The notes below the pieces were generated by a model, which had not been told where the DNA came from, made no database searches, and worked only from the letters and a program-made list of their open reading frames with translations. Positions 17,643 through 27,322 of a stretch of 64,000 nucleotides of DNA are shown one piece after another (the stretch's first letter is position 1; each line of letters opens with the position of its first letter). The translations under genes were made by a program, and so were the position numbers. This DNA comes from Crateriforma conspicua (GTDB lineage Bacteria; Planctomycetota; Planctomycetia; Pirellulales; Pirellulaceae). The stretch is taken from positions 6,242,501-6,306,500 of the forward strand of contig NZ_CP036319.1 of the NCBI RefSeq assembly GCF_007752935.1, given 5' to 3'.

Positions 17643-18749
17643 ATGGCACGAATTGTCTACAGTTTATCAGGCGAAGGCCGTGGCCATGCGACCCGAGCCC
17701 ACACCGTTATCTCGTTGCTTAGCCGACAGCATGACGTTCTAGTGTACGCCCCCGGGATGGCGCACGAGTTGTTGTCTCAGTGCCAGTACGATCCTCAACG
17801 AATCACGTTGCGGCGGCTGGACGGGTTGCGTTTCCGCTACCGTGGTCGCCGGCTGAGTTACCTATCTTCGCTGGTCGCATCGTCGGGTTTTTTAATGCGA
17901 TTGCCGGCACGCATACGGACGATCCGTCATGAAATCCGCAACTGGGGCGCGACGCACGTCATCAACGACTTCGAACCGCTGTTGTCGCGAGTCGCCCGCA
18001 GTGCCAGCTTGCCGTTGATCAGCCTGGATCACCAGCACTTTCTTGCGGCGATGGACACCAGCGTCTTGCCATCGTCGCTGGCCCGCAAAGTTCGTTTTCT
18101 GCGGTTAAGTATCCCGCTTTTTTGCCCGCGTCCCGACCGACAGATCATTTCGTCTTATTTTGATTTTCCAGTCCGACCGTCGATGTCGCATCAAGTGACC
18201 AAAGTGGGACCTTTGCTTCGTAACGCCGTGCTGCGTGCCAAATCAGAATCTGGCGAACACTTGGTGGCATACTTTCGCCGCGACCTTCCAAAGCAACTGC
18301 TGGAATCGCTGAAACGTTGCGGCAAACAAGTCTACGTGTACGGGCTTGGGGCGTTGTCACCGACGGGAAACGTCCAGTTCTTGGAAACTTCCGTTGACGG
18401 TTTCCTGGAACACTTGCGATCCAGCACCGCGCTTGTCTGTAGCAGCGGAAACCAATTGATCGGCGAAGCCCTGCATTGGTCGAAACCCATCTTGGCTGTC
18501 CCGGAATTCGGAAACTTTGAACAAGAGATCAACGGATTCTTTCTGCCAACAACCGGCGGAGGCCAAACCGTCCAAGATTCCCAGGTTGGCCCGCAGACCG
18601 TCGGTGAGTTCTTGGAAAACATCGACCGCTATCGCAACGCCAAAGGTGCCGTCACGGCGGGAAATCAAGTGGTGATTGATCGCTTGAATCAGATGATCTT
18701 GGATCACGATTTCGCGGATCAGCAATCTGCCCCGTCCCACGCCGCCTGA
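17643..18749 (+). CDS. Glycosyltransferase of the MJ1255 (GT28/GT1-like) family
   Basis: This 368-residue protein opens with 'GEGRGHATRAHTVISLL', the N-terminal nucleotide-sugar transferase pattern of the MJ1255/TIGR00661 family (GT-B fold, related to MurG). The C-terminal half has 'CSSGNQLIGEALHWSKPIL' and 'PEFGNFEQEINGFFL', the sugar-nucleotide-binding side of the fold. It is cytosolic, with no signal or membrane helices. The likely reaction is transfer of a hexose or N-acetylhexosamine to a lipid or small acceptor; the acceptor cannot be told from sequence. A radical SAM gene follows on the same strand after about 100 bases, so the two may form a transcription unit. Confidence 0.82.
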   Translation: MARIVYSLSGEGRGHATRAHTVISLLSRQHDVLVYAPGMAHELLSQCQYDPQRITLRRLDGLRFRYRGRRLSYLSSLVASSGFLMRLPARIRTIRHEIRNWGATHVINDFEPLLSRVARSASLPLISLDHQHFLAAMDTSVLPSSLARKVRFLRLSIPLFCPRPDRQIISSYFDFPVRPSMSHQVTKVGPLLRNAVLRAKSESGEHLVAYFRRDLPKQLLESLKRCGKQVYVYGLGALSPTGNVQFLETSVDGFLEHLRSSTALVCSSGNQLIGEALHWSKPILAVPEFGNFEQEINGFFLPTTGGGQTVQDSQVGPQTVGEFLENIDRYRNAKGAVTAGNQVVIDRLNQMILDHDFADQQSAPSHAA

Positions 18750-18852
18750 AGTCCGCACCAACCGCTTGCCTTGACGGTCCCGCCGTCGCCCCACCCGTAT
18801 TCAATACACCGAATTTCAATGCACCGAATCCGATTCACCCGGAGACCCAAGC

Positions 18853-20016
18853 TTGTTTCGAGCACTCGCAGGCGTTGACCTTCCGTCGACGTATTCTTTC
18901 CGCCGAACCGCTCAAGCTTTGACCCGAAGCCCGGGATGGATTCGAGACGCGTGGCGCACGCGGCGTCGCAAAGATGTCTTGCCACGCATGTTAACGTACA
19001 CGGTGACGTTTGGATGTAACGCACGATGCATCATGTGCGATTCGTGGAAGATGCCTACCGACGATGACCTACGGTTGGACGACATCAAACGCATCTTTCG
19101 GCAACTGCCCACGATGGATGTGGTCCGTCTGACCGGCGGGGAACCCTTGGTGCGTATGGACTTCACCGAGATCGCGAATCTTGCAATCAAGACACTGCGT
19201 CCCCTGATGTTGCATGTCACCAGCAATGGCTTCCTGACCAAACGCTTGGTGGACTTCTGTGAAAAGCGTGATCAATCGGTCCCGCTGGAGTTGCTGATCT
19301 CCGTCGATGGAATGGGCGAGAAACACAATCAGATTCGTGGTAGCAACCTAGCCTGGCCCAGCGTCGTCAAGTCGCTACAGGCATTGGCACCGCGTCGAAA
19401 AGAGCTAAACCTAAAACTTGCGGTGAATCAGACCGTCGTCGACGCCGAAGGTGCCGATCACTACCGACAATTACAAGCGATGCTGCGCGATATGAATATC
19501 CCGCATCACCTGGTCATCGCCTACGACACCAGCGCGACCTACAACGTCCAGCGTGAACTGGATGTTGCCCCCAAAGCCCCAGGCGAATTTTTAACGTTTG
19601 GCGATTTGGACACACTGAAACTGGACGCATTGCTGGAACAGGCCGAACGTGACACGGCGCACTTGCCCTGGGGCGAACGTATCGCAAAACGGTATTACTT
19701 GCGTGGCATCCGTAATCGTATCGTCCACGGCCAAGCCAGCCCGAACCCGCCCTGTGTCGCCCTGACCAGTCATCTGCGGCTATTTCCCAACGGTGACGTT
19801 CCGACGTGCCAATTCAACAGCCGGATCGTGGGAAACTTGCGTGACCAAACCTTCAGCGAAGTGTGGCACGGCCTGAAAATGTCTGAGTCACGCGACTGGG
19901 TGCGATCGTGCCCAGGGTGTTGGGCCGAATGCGAAGTCATCCCCAGCGCCGTTTACAGCTTGGACATCCTGCAACGTGCGTCCGTTTCATCGCCGAAATC
20001 CGCTTCGGCGGTTTGA
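18853..20016 (+). CDS. Radical SAM protein with SPASM-like cysteine-rich C-terminus
   Basis: The 387-residue protein has the radical SAM cluster motif 'CNARCIMC' (CxxxCxxC) after 'YTVTFG', followed by 'RLTGGEPLVRMDF' for SAM binding. The C-terminal segment has a spaced cysteine set ('NPPCVAL', 'DVPTCQF', 'SCPGCWAEC'), as in SPASM or twitch domains that hold auxiliary iron-sulfur clusters. It starts with TTG at 18853, supported by GGAGA about 8 bases upstream. Relatives include HpnH-like, MoaA-like and peptide-modifying enzymes. No small precursor peptide is visible next to it, and the MJ1255-type glycosyltransferase upstream suggests a role in lipid or sugar modification. The substrate is unknown. 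It ends 4 bases from the end of the convergent glycine-rich gene. Confidence 0.88.
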   Translation: MFRALAGVDLPSTYSFRRTAQALTRSPGWIRDAWRTRRRKDVLPRMLTYTVTFGCNARCIMCDSWKMPTDDDLRLDDIKRIFRQLPTMDVVRLTGGEPLVRMDFTEIANLAIKTLRPLMLHVTSNGFLTKRLVDFCEKRDQSVPLELLISVDGMGEKHNQIRGSNLAWPSVVKSLQALAPRRKELNLKLAVNQTVVDAEGADHYRQLQAMLRDMNIPHHLVIAYDTSATYNVQRELDVAPKAPGEFLTFGDLDTLKLDALLEQAERDTAHLPWGERIAKRYYLRGIRNRIVHGQASPNPPCVALTSHLRLFPNGDVPTCQFNSRIVGNLRDQTFSEVWHGLKMSESRDWVRSCPGCWAECEVIPSAVYSLDILQRASVSSPKSASAV

Positions 20017-20020
20017 TCAG

Positions 20021-23000
20021 CTACAACGAACCGCCCATGGGTGTCGGTTTGGATTTGGCTTGCCGCGTGGCTGTCACTTCGGCCGTTTCCAACGGAACCA
20101 ACAACTCATTCCGCTGCTCGGCGACTTCGTATTCTGTTCTCGCACGGCGCAATTCAGCCTGTTTTTCGGCCTGAACCAGCGCATCAAATTGTTTGCCCGA
20201 CATCACCCGCTGTTTTTCCAACAGAACCTCGGGGTCATACGTCAGTCCGTCGTGTGACTGGGCGACGGTGTACTTGGACAACTTCGTTCGTTCGTTTCGC
20301 AGACGCGTTTCGATTTGAAGGATTTTTTCATCCGCTGTGTCGCGAGCCAATCCTTTGGGGACCTTCTTCTTAGCGCCTCCGAATGCGTTGTAGTCATCGC
20401 TGGCCGATGTCCAGCGATCCCACCATGACAGCTTGGGCCCGAAGATGGCCGAGGTGATCCGATCGACGCGATCGAGCATGTGAGCTGAAACGGCGCGACT
20501 GCGTTTAAGGAACGCGGTTGGAAAAATCGGCAAATCCCAAACCGTGCGACTTTCAATCGCCATGTACCGCAGGTTGGCGATCAAATCGTACAGCAACCGA
20601 AGCGTCGTTTCGTTCTCCTGCATTTGCCGATAGGTCACGCCGTAATTCAATGAGCGTTCGGCCAAATAGTTCAACTTGGGCGTCAAGCTTGCCACACCCA
20701 GCGGCCCCCAGACGCGGCTGTTCCGAGCAGTCAATTGTTCGTTGTAAAGATCGACCATGATCGAATCTAACAACTCTTGACCAATCTGCTGCACTTCTTC
20801 GTCCGTCAATGGACGATCGATATAGTCTTCGCGATAGCGTGGAAAGACTCTTTCGCTGACCACCCGGATGAATCGATCGACCTTGTCTTCGAATTTCAAC
20901 GCCAAAAAAATTCCGTGCTTGTTGGCATTGCTGGTAATGAACTCGGGATCCACCAGGTCAATTGGATCCACTTCATATAGAACCACGGACCCCTTGGTGG
21001 AATCCAGCGTCCGGCGCGCCTCCAGCGTCCCCACCTGCCGATGTCGAAAAAAGCCCCAGTTCGTATCTGTGTCTCCAGTATCGTAGCGGTGCACAATGAC
21101 CCATCGATGCAGCGGATCGATCTTGCGAAGTCGTTGCTGCAGCCGTTCGGCTTGTTTGGTCAGCCAGGCTTGATCAGGCTGGAACAAGAAAGTGCGTTTG
21201 GAGACATCAAAGCGGTGCACCGCCCCCATCGCCTGGTCAGCAATCTCCGACGCATCGCTGGCCACAGCTTGGCTGACATCGCCACTGCGGGCAACATACT
21301 TACCCCATCGTTTAACGGCTTTTAAGAATTGCTTTTGATCAGTTAGCTGCTGATCGGACTTGAATTCATCCAATGGCACCATCGCCGAAGCCAACATTGC
21401 TTCACCGCCGGTTTTCGAATCCCCCACGATGTAAAAGTTGATGTCAAAATCGGCAGCCGCCTTTAAGAATTGTGACCTTGACAGTTCATTAAAGGAAACC
21501 GTTCGCCCGGCGGCGGTCCTGAAATGATCATTCGGAATAATGATGGTCATCCCACGCCAGTGATCCAACAAAGAACGATCCTGTTGGACCCGACGAACCA
21601 AATCAAAAAAACCGTAATACGAAACGTCCCAAACATCCAACCCGCTGCCGAAATAGTCTGCCAACTGGGTCCAGCGATCGATATCGTTCACATCGGTATT
21701 TCGATTCGCAATCAGCAAGAATCGTGACCCATCGTCACGTCGATAGGGCTCGGCAACGCGAATTTGCCAGTTCCGATAGTCGACACAACGAAATTCATCG
21801 TGACGCGGGCTGGATTTCGGTCGTTGAAGGTGCAGATCGATTCCGAATCGGAAAGCTTGATAGGGAACAATATCCGCATCTTCGCGGATGCCAATTCGGG
21901 TTTGAATCTGGTGTGTCTGCCCTGGCCGCAAATCGCCGATAGGACAGGTCAAATCCGTGGACATCAAGTCAAAAGATTGATCGGTTGGATCAAAAAAGGC
22001 GATGTTCTCGAAAGCCAGGTCACCGCTGAGCAATCGCATCTGGCTTTTGACGGCACGGTACAAATATTGGTTATCGAAGGTTTCATCACTGACGTTAGTA
22101 ATCCCGACACGCACCCAAGTGGACTCCCCGGGCGTCAGACTGCCCAAAGCTTCGATCTCGGTCAATTCGATCGGAAAACGAACCTCGATGTCTTCGCCGT
22201 TTTCGAACTGACGAAAAGGACGGCAAATCCCACTTTCCATCCGACAGTGTGGATTGACTTGATGATCCAACGTGAACGGCTGACGTCGTGGGCGGTCAAC
22301 GTCATAGTCACCCAAGCGAAAACGCAAGCCGGCGTTTTGGAACGTAAAACTTTCGCCCGGCTGCAACGACTTGACCAAGACCAGATCCACTTCATCGGGC
22401 AGAATCCATCGATCACGGTCCAGAAAGATCCGCACCACAAAATTGTCGGGCGTCGGCATGCCACCGCAATTGACGATGGTGATGGCGTCGGCACTGACCA
22501 GGCTATCGGGTTCCAGGATGGCATACTCCGATGCAACATCCAGTGTTCGCAATTGCAGGTCGTAAGGAGACGGATAACGAACCACGCCTTCGGGCAACCG
22601 AACATCAATTGCCAGACGCCCGGGGCGGGCCTCGGTACCATCGACCGGTCGATAAAACGCGGGCGCACCATCACGCCCTGCCCTGCCTCGGAACCCTCCC
22701 GGATTGCTACGGTGGACCACTCGCGTCCGCGTTCGGCCCTCACTGTCACGATAGGTTCTGGTCTCGGTCCAGTGATAACTGCTGCCACCGGGACCTCCGG
22801 GGCCACCCTTTCCCGGTTTACCCGGCGTTCCCGCGAAGCCCACATCGCCGCTGCGTTGATCGCCCTTGACCAACATCAGCAACCCCAGATCGCGATGATC
22901 GATCTGTAGCCGCAAGTCGGATCCGCGGCCCGCGTTTCCACCATCGGTTGCATTGCCCGCATTGCCGCCGTCGCCACCGGGCCCACCGTTTCCGCCACGC

Positions 23001-23422
23001 GAAAAACGAGTGGCATCGCGTCCACGATATCCGCGGCTGCCTGGCTGGCCATTGCCACCGTCACCGCCGTTGCCGCCTCGACCTCCCCGACCGTTCATGA
23101 AGACATAGCCCTGGTCGCCAATGTTCACATCGACTTGGACAGGACCGTTCAGCTGCAGATTTTGCTGATCCATCCCCGAAAATCCCAGCCGGATAATCGC
23201 GTCGTTGGCGTCGCCGCCGTCTTCGGGTGATGTCGCATTGCCGCCGTTGGCGCCACGCTTTCCGGGACGCGCCGGCGGGCGACGATAACTGGTACCGTGC
23301 TGTCCGTGCCGCCCGTTACGTCCACGTAGCGGCAACTGGTACAGGCTATCGATTTCCCCGACCGAGGCAAAACATCCGGGTCCTGGTTCGTCAGTTGGAT
23401 CTAGTTGTCGATCGATTGCCAA
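20021..23422 (-). CDS. Large protein with glycine-rich collagen-like N-terminal region, unknown function
   Basis: The protein is 1133 residues. Residues about 32-255 are glycine-rich with runs such as 'GGRGGNGGDGGNGQPGSRG' and 'GTPGKPGKGGPGGPGG', partly in Gly-X-X phase. They are interrupted by a short beta-like segment (LRLQIDHRDLGLLMLVKGD). Residues about 270-560 look like beta-sandwich (CARDB-like) modules, about 560-860 like a Rossmann-type domain ('LLIANRNTDVNDIDRW', 'MTIIIPNDHFRTAAG'), and the C-terminus ends in a charged helix (about 1030-1100). There is no signal peptide, membrane helix or secretion motif, so it appears cytoplasmic. I recognise no family as a whole. It has no same-strand neighbour close enough to be an operon partner. 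The coding call is secure from its length and from domain-like sequence along the whole frame; the function is open. Confidence 0.85.
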   Translation of the reverse strand: MAIDRQLDPTDEPGPGCFASVGEIDSLYQLPLRGRNGRHGQHGTSYRRPPARPGKRGANGGNATSPEDGGDANDAIIRLGFSGMDQQNLQLNGPVQVDVNIGDQGYVFMNGRGGRGGNGGDGGNGQPGSRGYRGRDATRFSRGGNGGPGGDGGNAGNATDGGNAGRGSDLRLQIDHRDLGLLMLVKGDQRSGDVGFAGTPGKPGKGGPGGPGGSSYHWTETRTYRDSEGRTRTRVVHRSNPGGFRGRAGRDGAPAFYRPVDGTEARPGRLAIDVRLPEGVVRYPSPYDLQLRTLDVASEYAILEPDSLVSADAITIVNCGGMPTPDNFVVRIFLDRDRWILPDEVDLVLVKSLQPGESFTFQNAGLRFRLGDYDVDRPRRQPFTLDHQVNPHCRMESGICRPFRQFENGEDIEVRFPIELTEIEALGSLTPGESTWVRVGITNVSDETFDNQYLYRAVKSQMRLLSGDLAFENIAFFDPTDQSFDLMSTDLTCPIGDLRPGQTHQIQTRIGIREDADIVPYQAFRFGIDLHLQRPKSSPRHDEFRCVDYRNWQIRVAEPYRRDDGSRFLLIANRNTDVNDIDRWTQLADYFGSGLDVWDVSYYGFFDLVRRVQQDRSLLDHWRGMTIIIPNDHFRTAAGRTVSFNELSRSQFLKAAADFDINFYIVGDSKTGGEAMLASAMVPLDEFKSDQQLTDQKQFLKAVKRWGKYVARSGDVSQAVASDASEIADQAMGAVHRFDVSKRTFLFQPDQAWLTKQAERLQQRLRKIDPLHRWVIVHRYDTGDTDTNWGFFRHRQVGTLEARRTLDSTKGSVVLYEVDPIDLVDPEFITSNANKHGIFLALKFEDKVDRFIRVVSERVFPRYREDYIDRPLTDEEVQQIGQELLDSIMVDLYNEQLTARNSRVWGPLGVASLTPKLNYLAERSLNYGVTYRQMQENETTLRLLYDLIANLRYMAIESRTVWDLPIFPTAFLKRSRAVSAHMLDRVDRITSAIFGPKLSWWDRWTSASDDYNAFGGAKKKVPKGLARDTADEKILQIETRLRNERTKLSKYTVAQSHDGLTYDPEVLLEKQRVMSGKQFDALVQAEKQAELRRARTEYEVAEQRNELLVPLETAEVTATRQAKSKPTPMGGSL

Positions 23423-23622
23423 TTCCTATTTCTCCGCATCGTGGGTCACGTCGCCATTCTATCCTGACGACGCAGCGACATTGACGATGTCGAAAAGGAT
23501 GAATCGACCGATTTCAAAGACAGCGTTGCCGCGGCCGCCTCTTCGCTGCAACACAAACCTTCTTGGCAACCCCCGACCGGCGATCAGACAAGGGAGAAGT
23601 GTAACGGTTCCGATCCCATCGA

Positions 23623-25863
23623 CTATTTCGGTCCAGCTGGATTTCGTTCGACGATTGCCATGATTCCCGCTGGCGAACCCACGTCGATCACATGCCGATC
23701 GCCGCGTGATTCCGCCGCCCACTGTTCGCCGGTTGGTTGCCCGACGGCCCCCAGGACTCTGACATTCAGCTTTTCGGATTCCTGCCAACCCTTGATTGAG
23801 ACCTTTCCTTTGACCGGACGAATCTCCACAGGGCCGTCGCCCCACTGGTCGACCGTTTGCATATCGTCATGCCAAGTCAATCCTTTGCAAACGGCTCGAT
23901 CGGCCGCTACCAACAGCAACTGACGGCTGTGTTGGATCGGCTGCCCGTCCAAACTGACCAACATCACCACGGCAAATTCATTGGACAAGTCCGTCGATAT
24001 GTGGTGAGTTCCTTTCCAGGCTTTACCCCGCCAATCCGATTGAAATCCTACGATCGCTTCGGCCATCGGCGTTTGCATCAACAGATGCCCACGACCGTCT
24101 TGAAAACCAAGCCAATCCAATTGTCCGCCTTCGGATCGGATCCCCTTGTCGATCAACACGGCCGGATAATCTGCGGTCGGCACTTCGTCATCGCCCACAT
24201 ATTGCCAACGCGTCTGCTGTACGAGAGGTAAGATCCTCGGAAACAGCGGGTCGAAAAAAGGTCGACGATCCCAACGACTGACTCGGCACCAATCGACCAT
24301 TTGGCTAGCATTGACATTCCGAACCGTCCGTTCGGCAGCGGGCTGGATCACTTGCTGATGCCACATCAGACCGCAAGCCCACATCGCGGCCACTTTGATC
24401 GGATCGGGTGACAACTGGAACAATTCATGTCGCTCGATGACTGACTTGCTGTCATAGAAGCTGGATCCCCAGGCGTGAAAACACACACCATCCCAGTCTT
24501 GCAGCATGCTGAACGCGGTAACAATCGGCATCCCCTCGGCGGCATACTGATGAGGGTACGGATGCTGTGTTTCACTAATCACGAATGGCTTTCCGACCAT
24601 TGCGGTGCGAGCAAATTGCACGATCGTGCTGTCCGATGGATCGTTCACCATTGGATCGTTTTTGATCCTGACCTCTGCGCCCGTACTGGGGTGCTGCCAA
24701 TACCCATGTCCGTCCATGTAGTCGAACATGGCGTTGTTCAGCATGTGCGGATATCCGTTCAACGTATCGCTGTGATCAGAATCACCGATCAACATCGATT
24801 GCAGACCGACTTCATCCTTTAAGAAGGATCGCATCTGCGACAGAAACTTACGCTCTGTTTGCACAATGAACTGATAATCCGTTTCGAATCGTTCGCGACT
24901 GACCCTGGAAAATTCATCGGGCGACAGCAATGTCAAAGGCCCAGCCTGTCCCGCCTGATTTTCGAATTCATGTCTCTGTTGCGGCGATCGGTTTTCCGCC
25001 AGCCAACGGTTGAATTGACGGTTCAGTTCCTCGGCGTACTGCGTCGGCAAAGGGCTCCAGGTTCCCCCGTCTTGATCATCTACGCCGACCAATCTGCCGC
25101 TTAACCAACCGCCCACAAGCGAATTCTCGTTAACGATTTCCACCACCACGACCGCGGGTTCTTCGCAATAGCGTCGTCCAGTGTATGGATTGATGCGAGT
25201 CAACAGTTTTCGGGCATAGTCCTGCTGCAACTGAATCAAACGCGGATGGAAATGAGTGGCCCATTTCCCGAGCCCCAGTTCACGTGGCTGCGGAACTTCA
25301 TCGCCCGGTCCGTAGGTCCGAAAAACGTTCAGATTCAAATTGGCGTAAATCCCACGCCGTCGCAGTTGGTCAAACAAATAGTCGAACTTTGCCAGGTCCG
25401 CTTCATTCAGCTGGTCCCATCGATCACCTGATCGGTCCAGACTGCTTTTACCCCAAGCTGAATCCAGTCCATGAAATCGGACACAGTTGATTCCCAGGGC
25501 GGCAAACGTATCGGCCAGTCGTTCGGCCTGCTGCTTTTCGGGAAAGCACGCCGGCCCGCCCAGATTGACTCCCCAAATCCGAAAGCGTTTGCCGGCCCCA
25601 TCCACCAAGTGTTCTCCTTGTGGACGGATGAACCCGTGTTTGCCTGCGGGAGCATCCAGAAAACGGCTAAGGTCAAGTGACGATTCACCCATCGATGTCC
25701 AGTCCACGGGAAATGGAACACGTTGCTCCGCACGTGCCGTTGCCATCACCCCAAACAAGATGGTCACCAAAATCGCTGCATGCACCTTCACGGCCAAACC
25801 CTTCACCACGCTGGAAGACAAAAAACACTTCGTCGATCGCACTGGATTTTGCATCTGATACAT
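23623..25863 (-). CDS. Secreted GH5-like glycoside hydrolase
   Basis: This 746-residue exported enzyme has a hydrophobic signal ('AAILVTILFGVMATARA') and a TIM-barrel cellulase-superfamily pattern: 'FRIWGVNLGG' at strand 1, 'INCVRFHGLD', the acid/base in 'VEIVNENS' (Glu246) and the nucleophile in 'FVISETQHPYP' (Glu431). The C-terminal 250 residues look like beta-sandwich accessory domains. It resembles the large planctomycete GH5-related proteins more than a classical cellulase, so the substrate is uncertain; polysaccharide turnover outside the cytoplasm is likely. It is divergent from the PqaA-like gene with 58 bases between the starts, a probable shared promoter region. Confidence 0.85.
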   Translation of the reverse strand: MYQMQNPVRSTKCFLSSSVVKGLAVKVHAAILVTILFGVMATARAEQRVPFPVDWTSMGESSLDLSRFLDAPAGKHGFIRPQGEHLVDGAGKRFRIWGVNLGGPACFPEKQQAERLADTFAALGINCVRFHGLDSAWGKSSLDRSGDRWDQLNEADLAKFDYLFDQLRRRGIYANLNLNVFRTYGPGDEVPQPRELGLGKWATHFHPRLIQLQQDYARKLLTRINPYTGRRYCEEPAVVVVEIVNENSLVGGWLSGRLVGVDDQDGGTWSPLPTQYAEELNRQFNRWLAENRSPQQRHEFENQAGQAGPLTLLSPDEFSRVSRERFETDYQFIVQTERKFLSQMRSFLKDEVGLQSMLIGDSDHSDTLNGYPHMLNNAMFDYMDGHGYWQHPSTGAEVRIKNDPMVNDPSDSTIVQFARTAMVGKPFVISETQHPYPHQYAAEGMPIVTAFSMLQDWDGVCFHAWGSSFYDSKSVIERHELFQLSPDPIKVAAMWACGLMWHQQVIQPAAERTVRNVNASQMVDWCRVSRWDRRPFFDPLFPRILPLVQQTRWQYVGDDEVPTADYPAVLIDKGIRSEGGQLDWLGFQDGRGHLLMQTPMAEAIVGFQSDWRGKAWKGTHHISTDLSNEFAVVMLVSLDGQPIQHSRQLLLVAADRAVCKGLTWHDDMQTVDQWGDGPVEIRPVKGKVSIKGWQESEKLNVRVLGAVGQPTGEQWAAESRGDRHVIDVGSPAGIMAIVERNPAGPK

Positions 25864-25921
25864 TGCAATCCGGAACGATCACCACCAATGCGATCTGCCG
25901 CCTACACAGGACGACTTTTCG

Positions 25922-27310
25922 ATGGGCCTTCAAAATAACTTAACGCGACGCGACCACCGACCGAGCAGAACGACTTGTCGCACCTGGACAGGTGCTTTTG
26001 CTTTGGTCGCGGTCCAAGCCATCTTTTGTCCCTGGACCGCCTTTGGTTTGGACCCAGATTTTGCGAAACCACAAGCCGCCTTTACCGGGTTCATCCAGAC
26101 GGACGAACCTGATTACCAGTGGCAATTGGAAGACAAGGTTGATACCGCGGGTTATCAGAAGTGGTCGTTGAAACTGACCAGCCAGCGTTGGCAAAACATC
26201 GTTTGGAAGCACGATGTTCGCGTTTATGTCCCCAAGCCCTGTCCGCATCCGGATGCAGCGATCTTGTTCATCAACGGTGGCTCCAACCGTCGTCCGCCCA
26301 ATGCAGCGATCGAACCCGCCTGTGTGGCTTTAGCCGGTATGAGCGGTATGCCGGTTGTGGCCTTGTTCCAGGTCCCCAATCAACCGTTGCTGGGGGGCAA
26401 ATATGAGGACGCATTGATTGCTGCGACTTGGCTGAAATACCTCGACACGGGCGACGGGACATGGCCGCTGTTGTTCCCGATGGTCAAGAGCGCAGTCAAG
26501 ACGATGGACTGCGTTGGTGAACTTAGCGAACAACAATTACAACGTCCCATCGAACGCTTCATCGTGACCGGTGCGTCAAAGCGAGGCTGGACCAGTTGGT
26601 TATCGGCCGCCGCGGATGATCGCGTCATCGGCATTGCCCCCATGGTCATCGACACACTGAATTTTCGAAAACAGATGGAAGACCAGAAGCAGAAGTGGGG
26701 CTTCTTCAGCGAACAAATCGCCGACTACACCGAAGCTGGCTTGGTCAATCTTGAAAACGAAAGTGATGCAGAAAGACAATTGCGTTTGATGATGGATCCC
26801 TACGAGTACCGGGATCGAATACGCGTCCCCAAGTTGCTGATCAATGGCGCAAATGATCGCTATTGGCGTTGCGATGCCCTGGACAACTACTGGAACGACC
26901 TATCGTCGCCCAAGAATGTGTTGACCATTGCCAACGCAGGACACGGATTGGAAGGCGGGCATATGCGTGTGACCGCTTCGATTGCGACCTTTGCCGCAAA
27001 ATGCGCCGAAGGCCGGCGATTACCGTCCATCCAGTGGTCCACCCAGACCGACGGGCGGTCCATTCGCTTCACCGCACAGTCCGATCGCGACGTGTCAGAT
27101 TTTCGTTTTTGGGTGGCATTTTCCGACACACGCGATTTCCGCGATCGTCAATTCCATCGATTCGATGCGGATGCTGAAAACCGGCGAAAAGCGACGGTCG
27201 AATTCGATGTCCCCAAGGGTCAGCACGCTGCGGTTTTCGCGGACCTGACATTCGGCAGCATGCTGTCGGCCTTCGACCTATCCACCGGCATTGCGCAACC
27301 CGAACTTTAG
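25922..27310 (+). CDS. PhoPQ-activated pathogenicity-related (PqaA) family alpha/beta hydrolase
   Basis: The 462-residue protein has an N-terminal signal-like segment ('GAFALVAVQAIFCPWTAFG') and the alpha/beta-hydrolase pattern of the PqaA family: 'AILFINGGSNRRPP', the nucleophile elbow 'VTGASKRGWTSWL', 'VPKLLINGANDRYW' for the acid loop and 'NAGHGLEGG' for the catalytic His. The family (PF10142) is named for a Salmonella PhoPQ-regulated gene; its biochemical substrate is not settled. It is divergent from the GH5-like gene and may share its control. It ends 12 bases from the convergent TolC-like gene. Confidence 0.9.
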   Translation: MGLQNNLTRRDHRPSRTTCRTWTGAFALVAVQAIFCPWTAFGLDPDFAKPQAAFTGFIQTDEPDYQWQLEDKVDTAGYQKWSLKLTSQRWQNIVWKHDVRVYVPKPCPHPDAAILFINGGSNRRPPNAAIEPACVALAGMSGMPVVALFQVPNQPLLGGKYEDALIAATWLKYLDTGDGTWPLLFPMVKSAVKTMDCVGELSEQQLQRPIERFIVTGASKRGWTSWLSAAADDRVIGIAPMVIDTLNFRKQMEDQKQKWGFFSEQIADYTEAGLVNLENESDAERQLRLMMDPYEYRDRIRVPKLLINGANDRYWRCDALDNYWNDLSSPKNVLTIANAGHGLEGGHMRVTASIATFAAKCAEGRRLPSIQWSTQTDGRSIRFTAQSDRDVSDFRFWVAFSDTRDFRDRQFHRFDADAENRRKATVEFDVPKGQHAAVFADLTFGSMLSAFDLSTGIAQPEL

Positions 27311-27322
27311 TGAACCCTTGGA

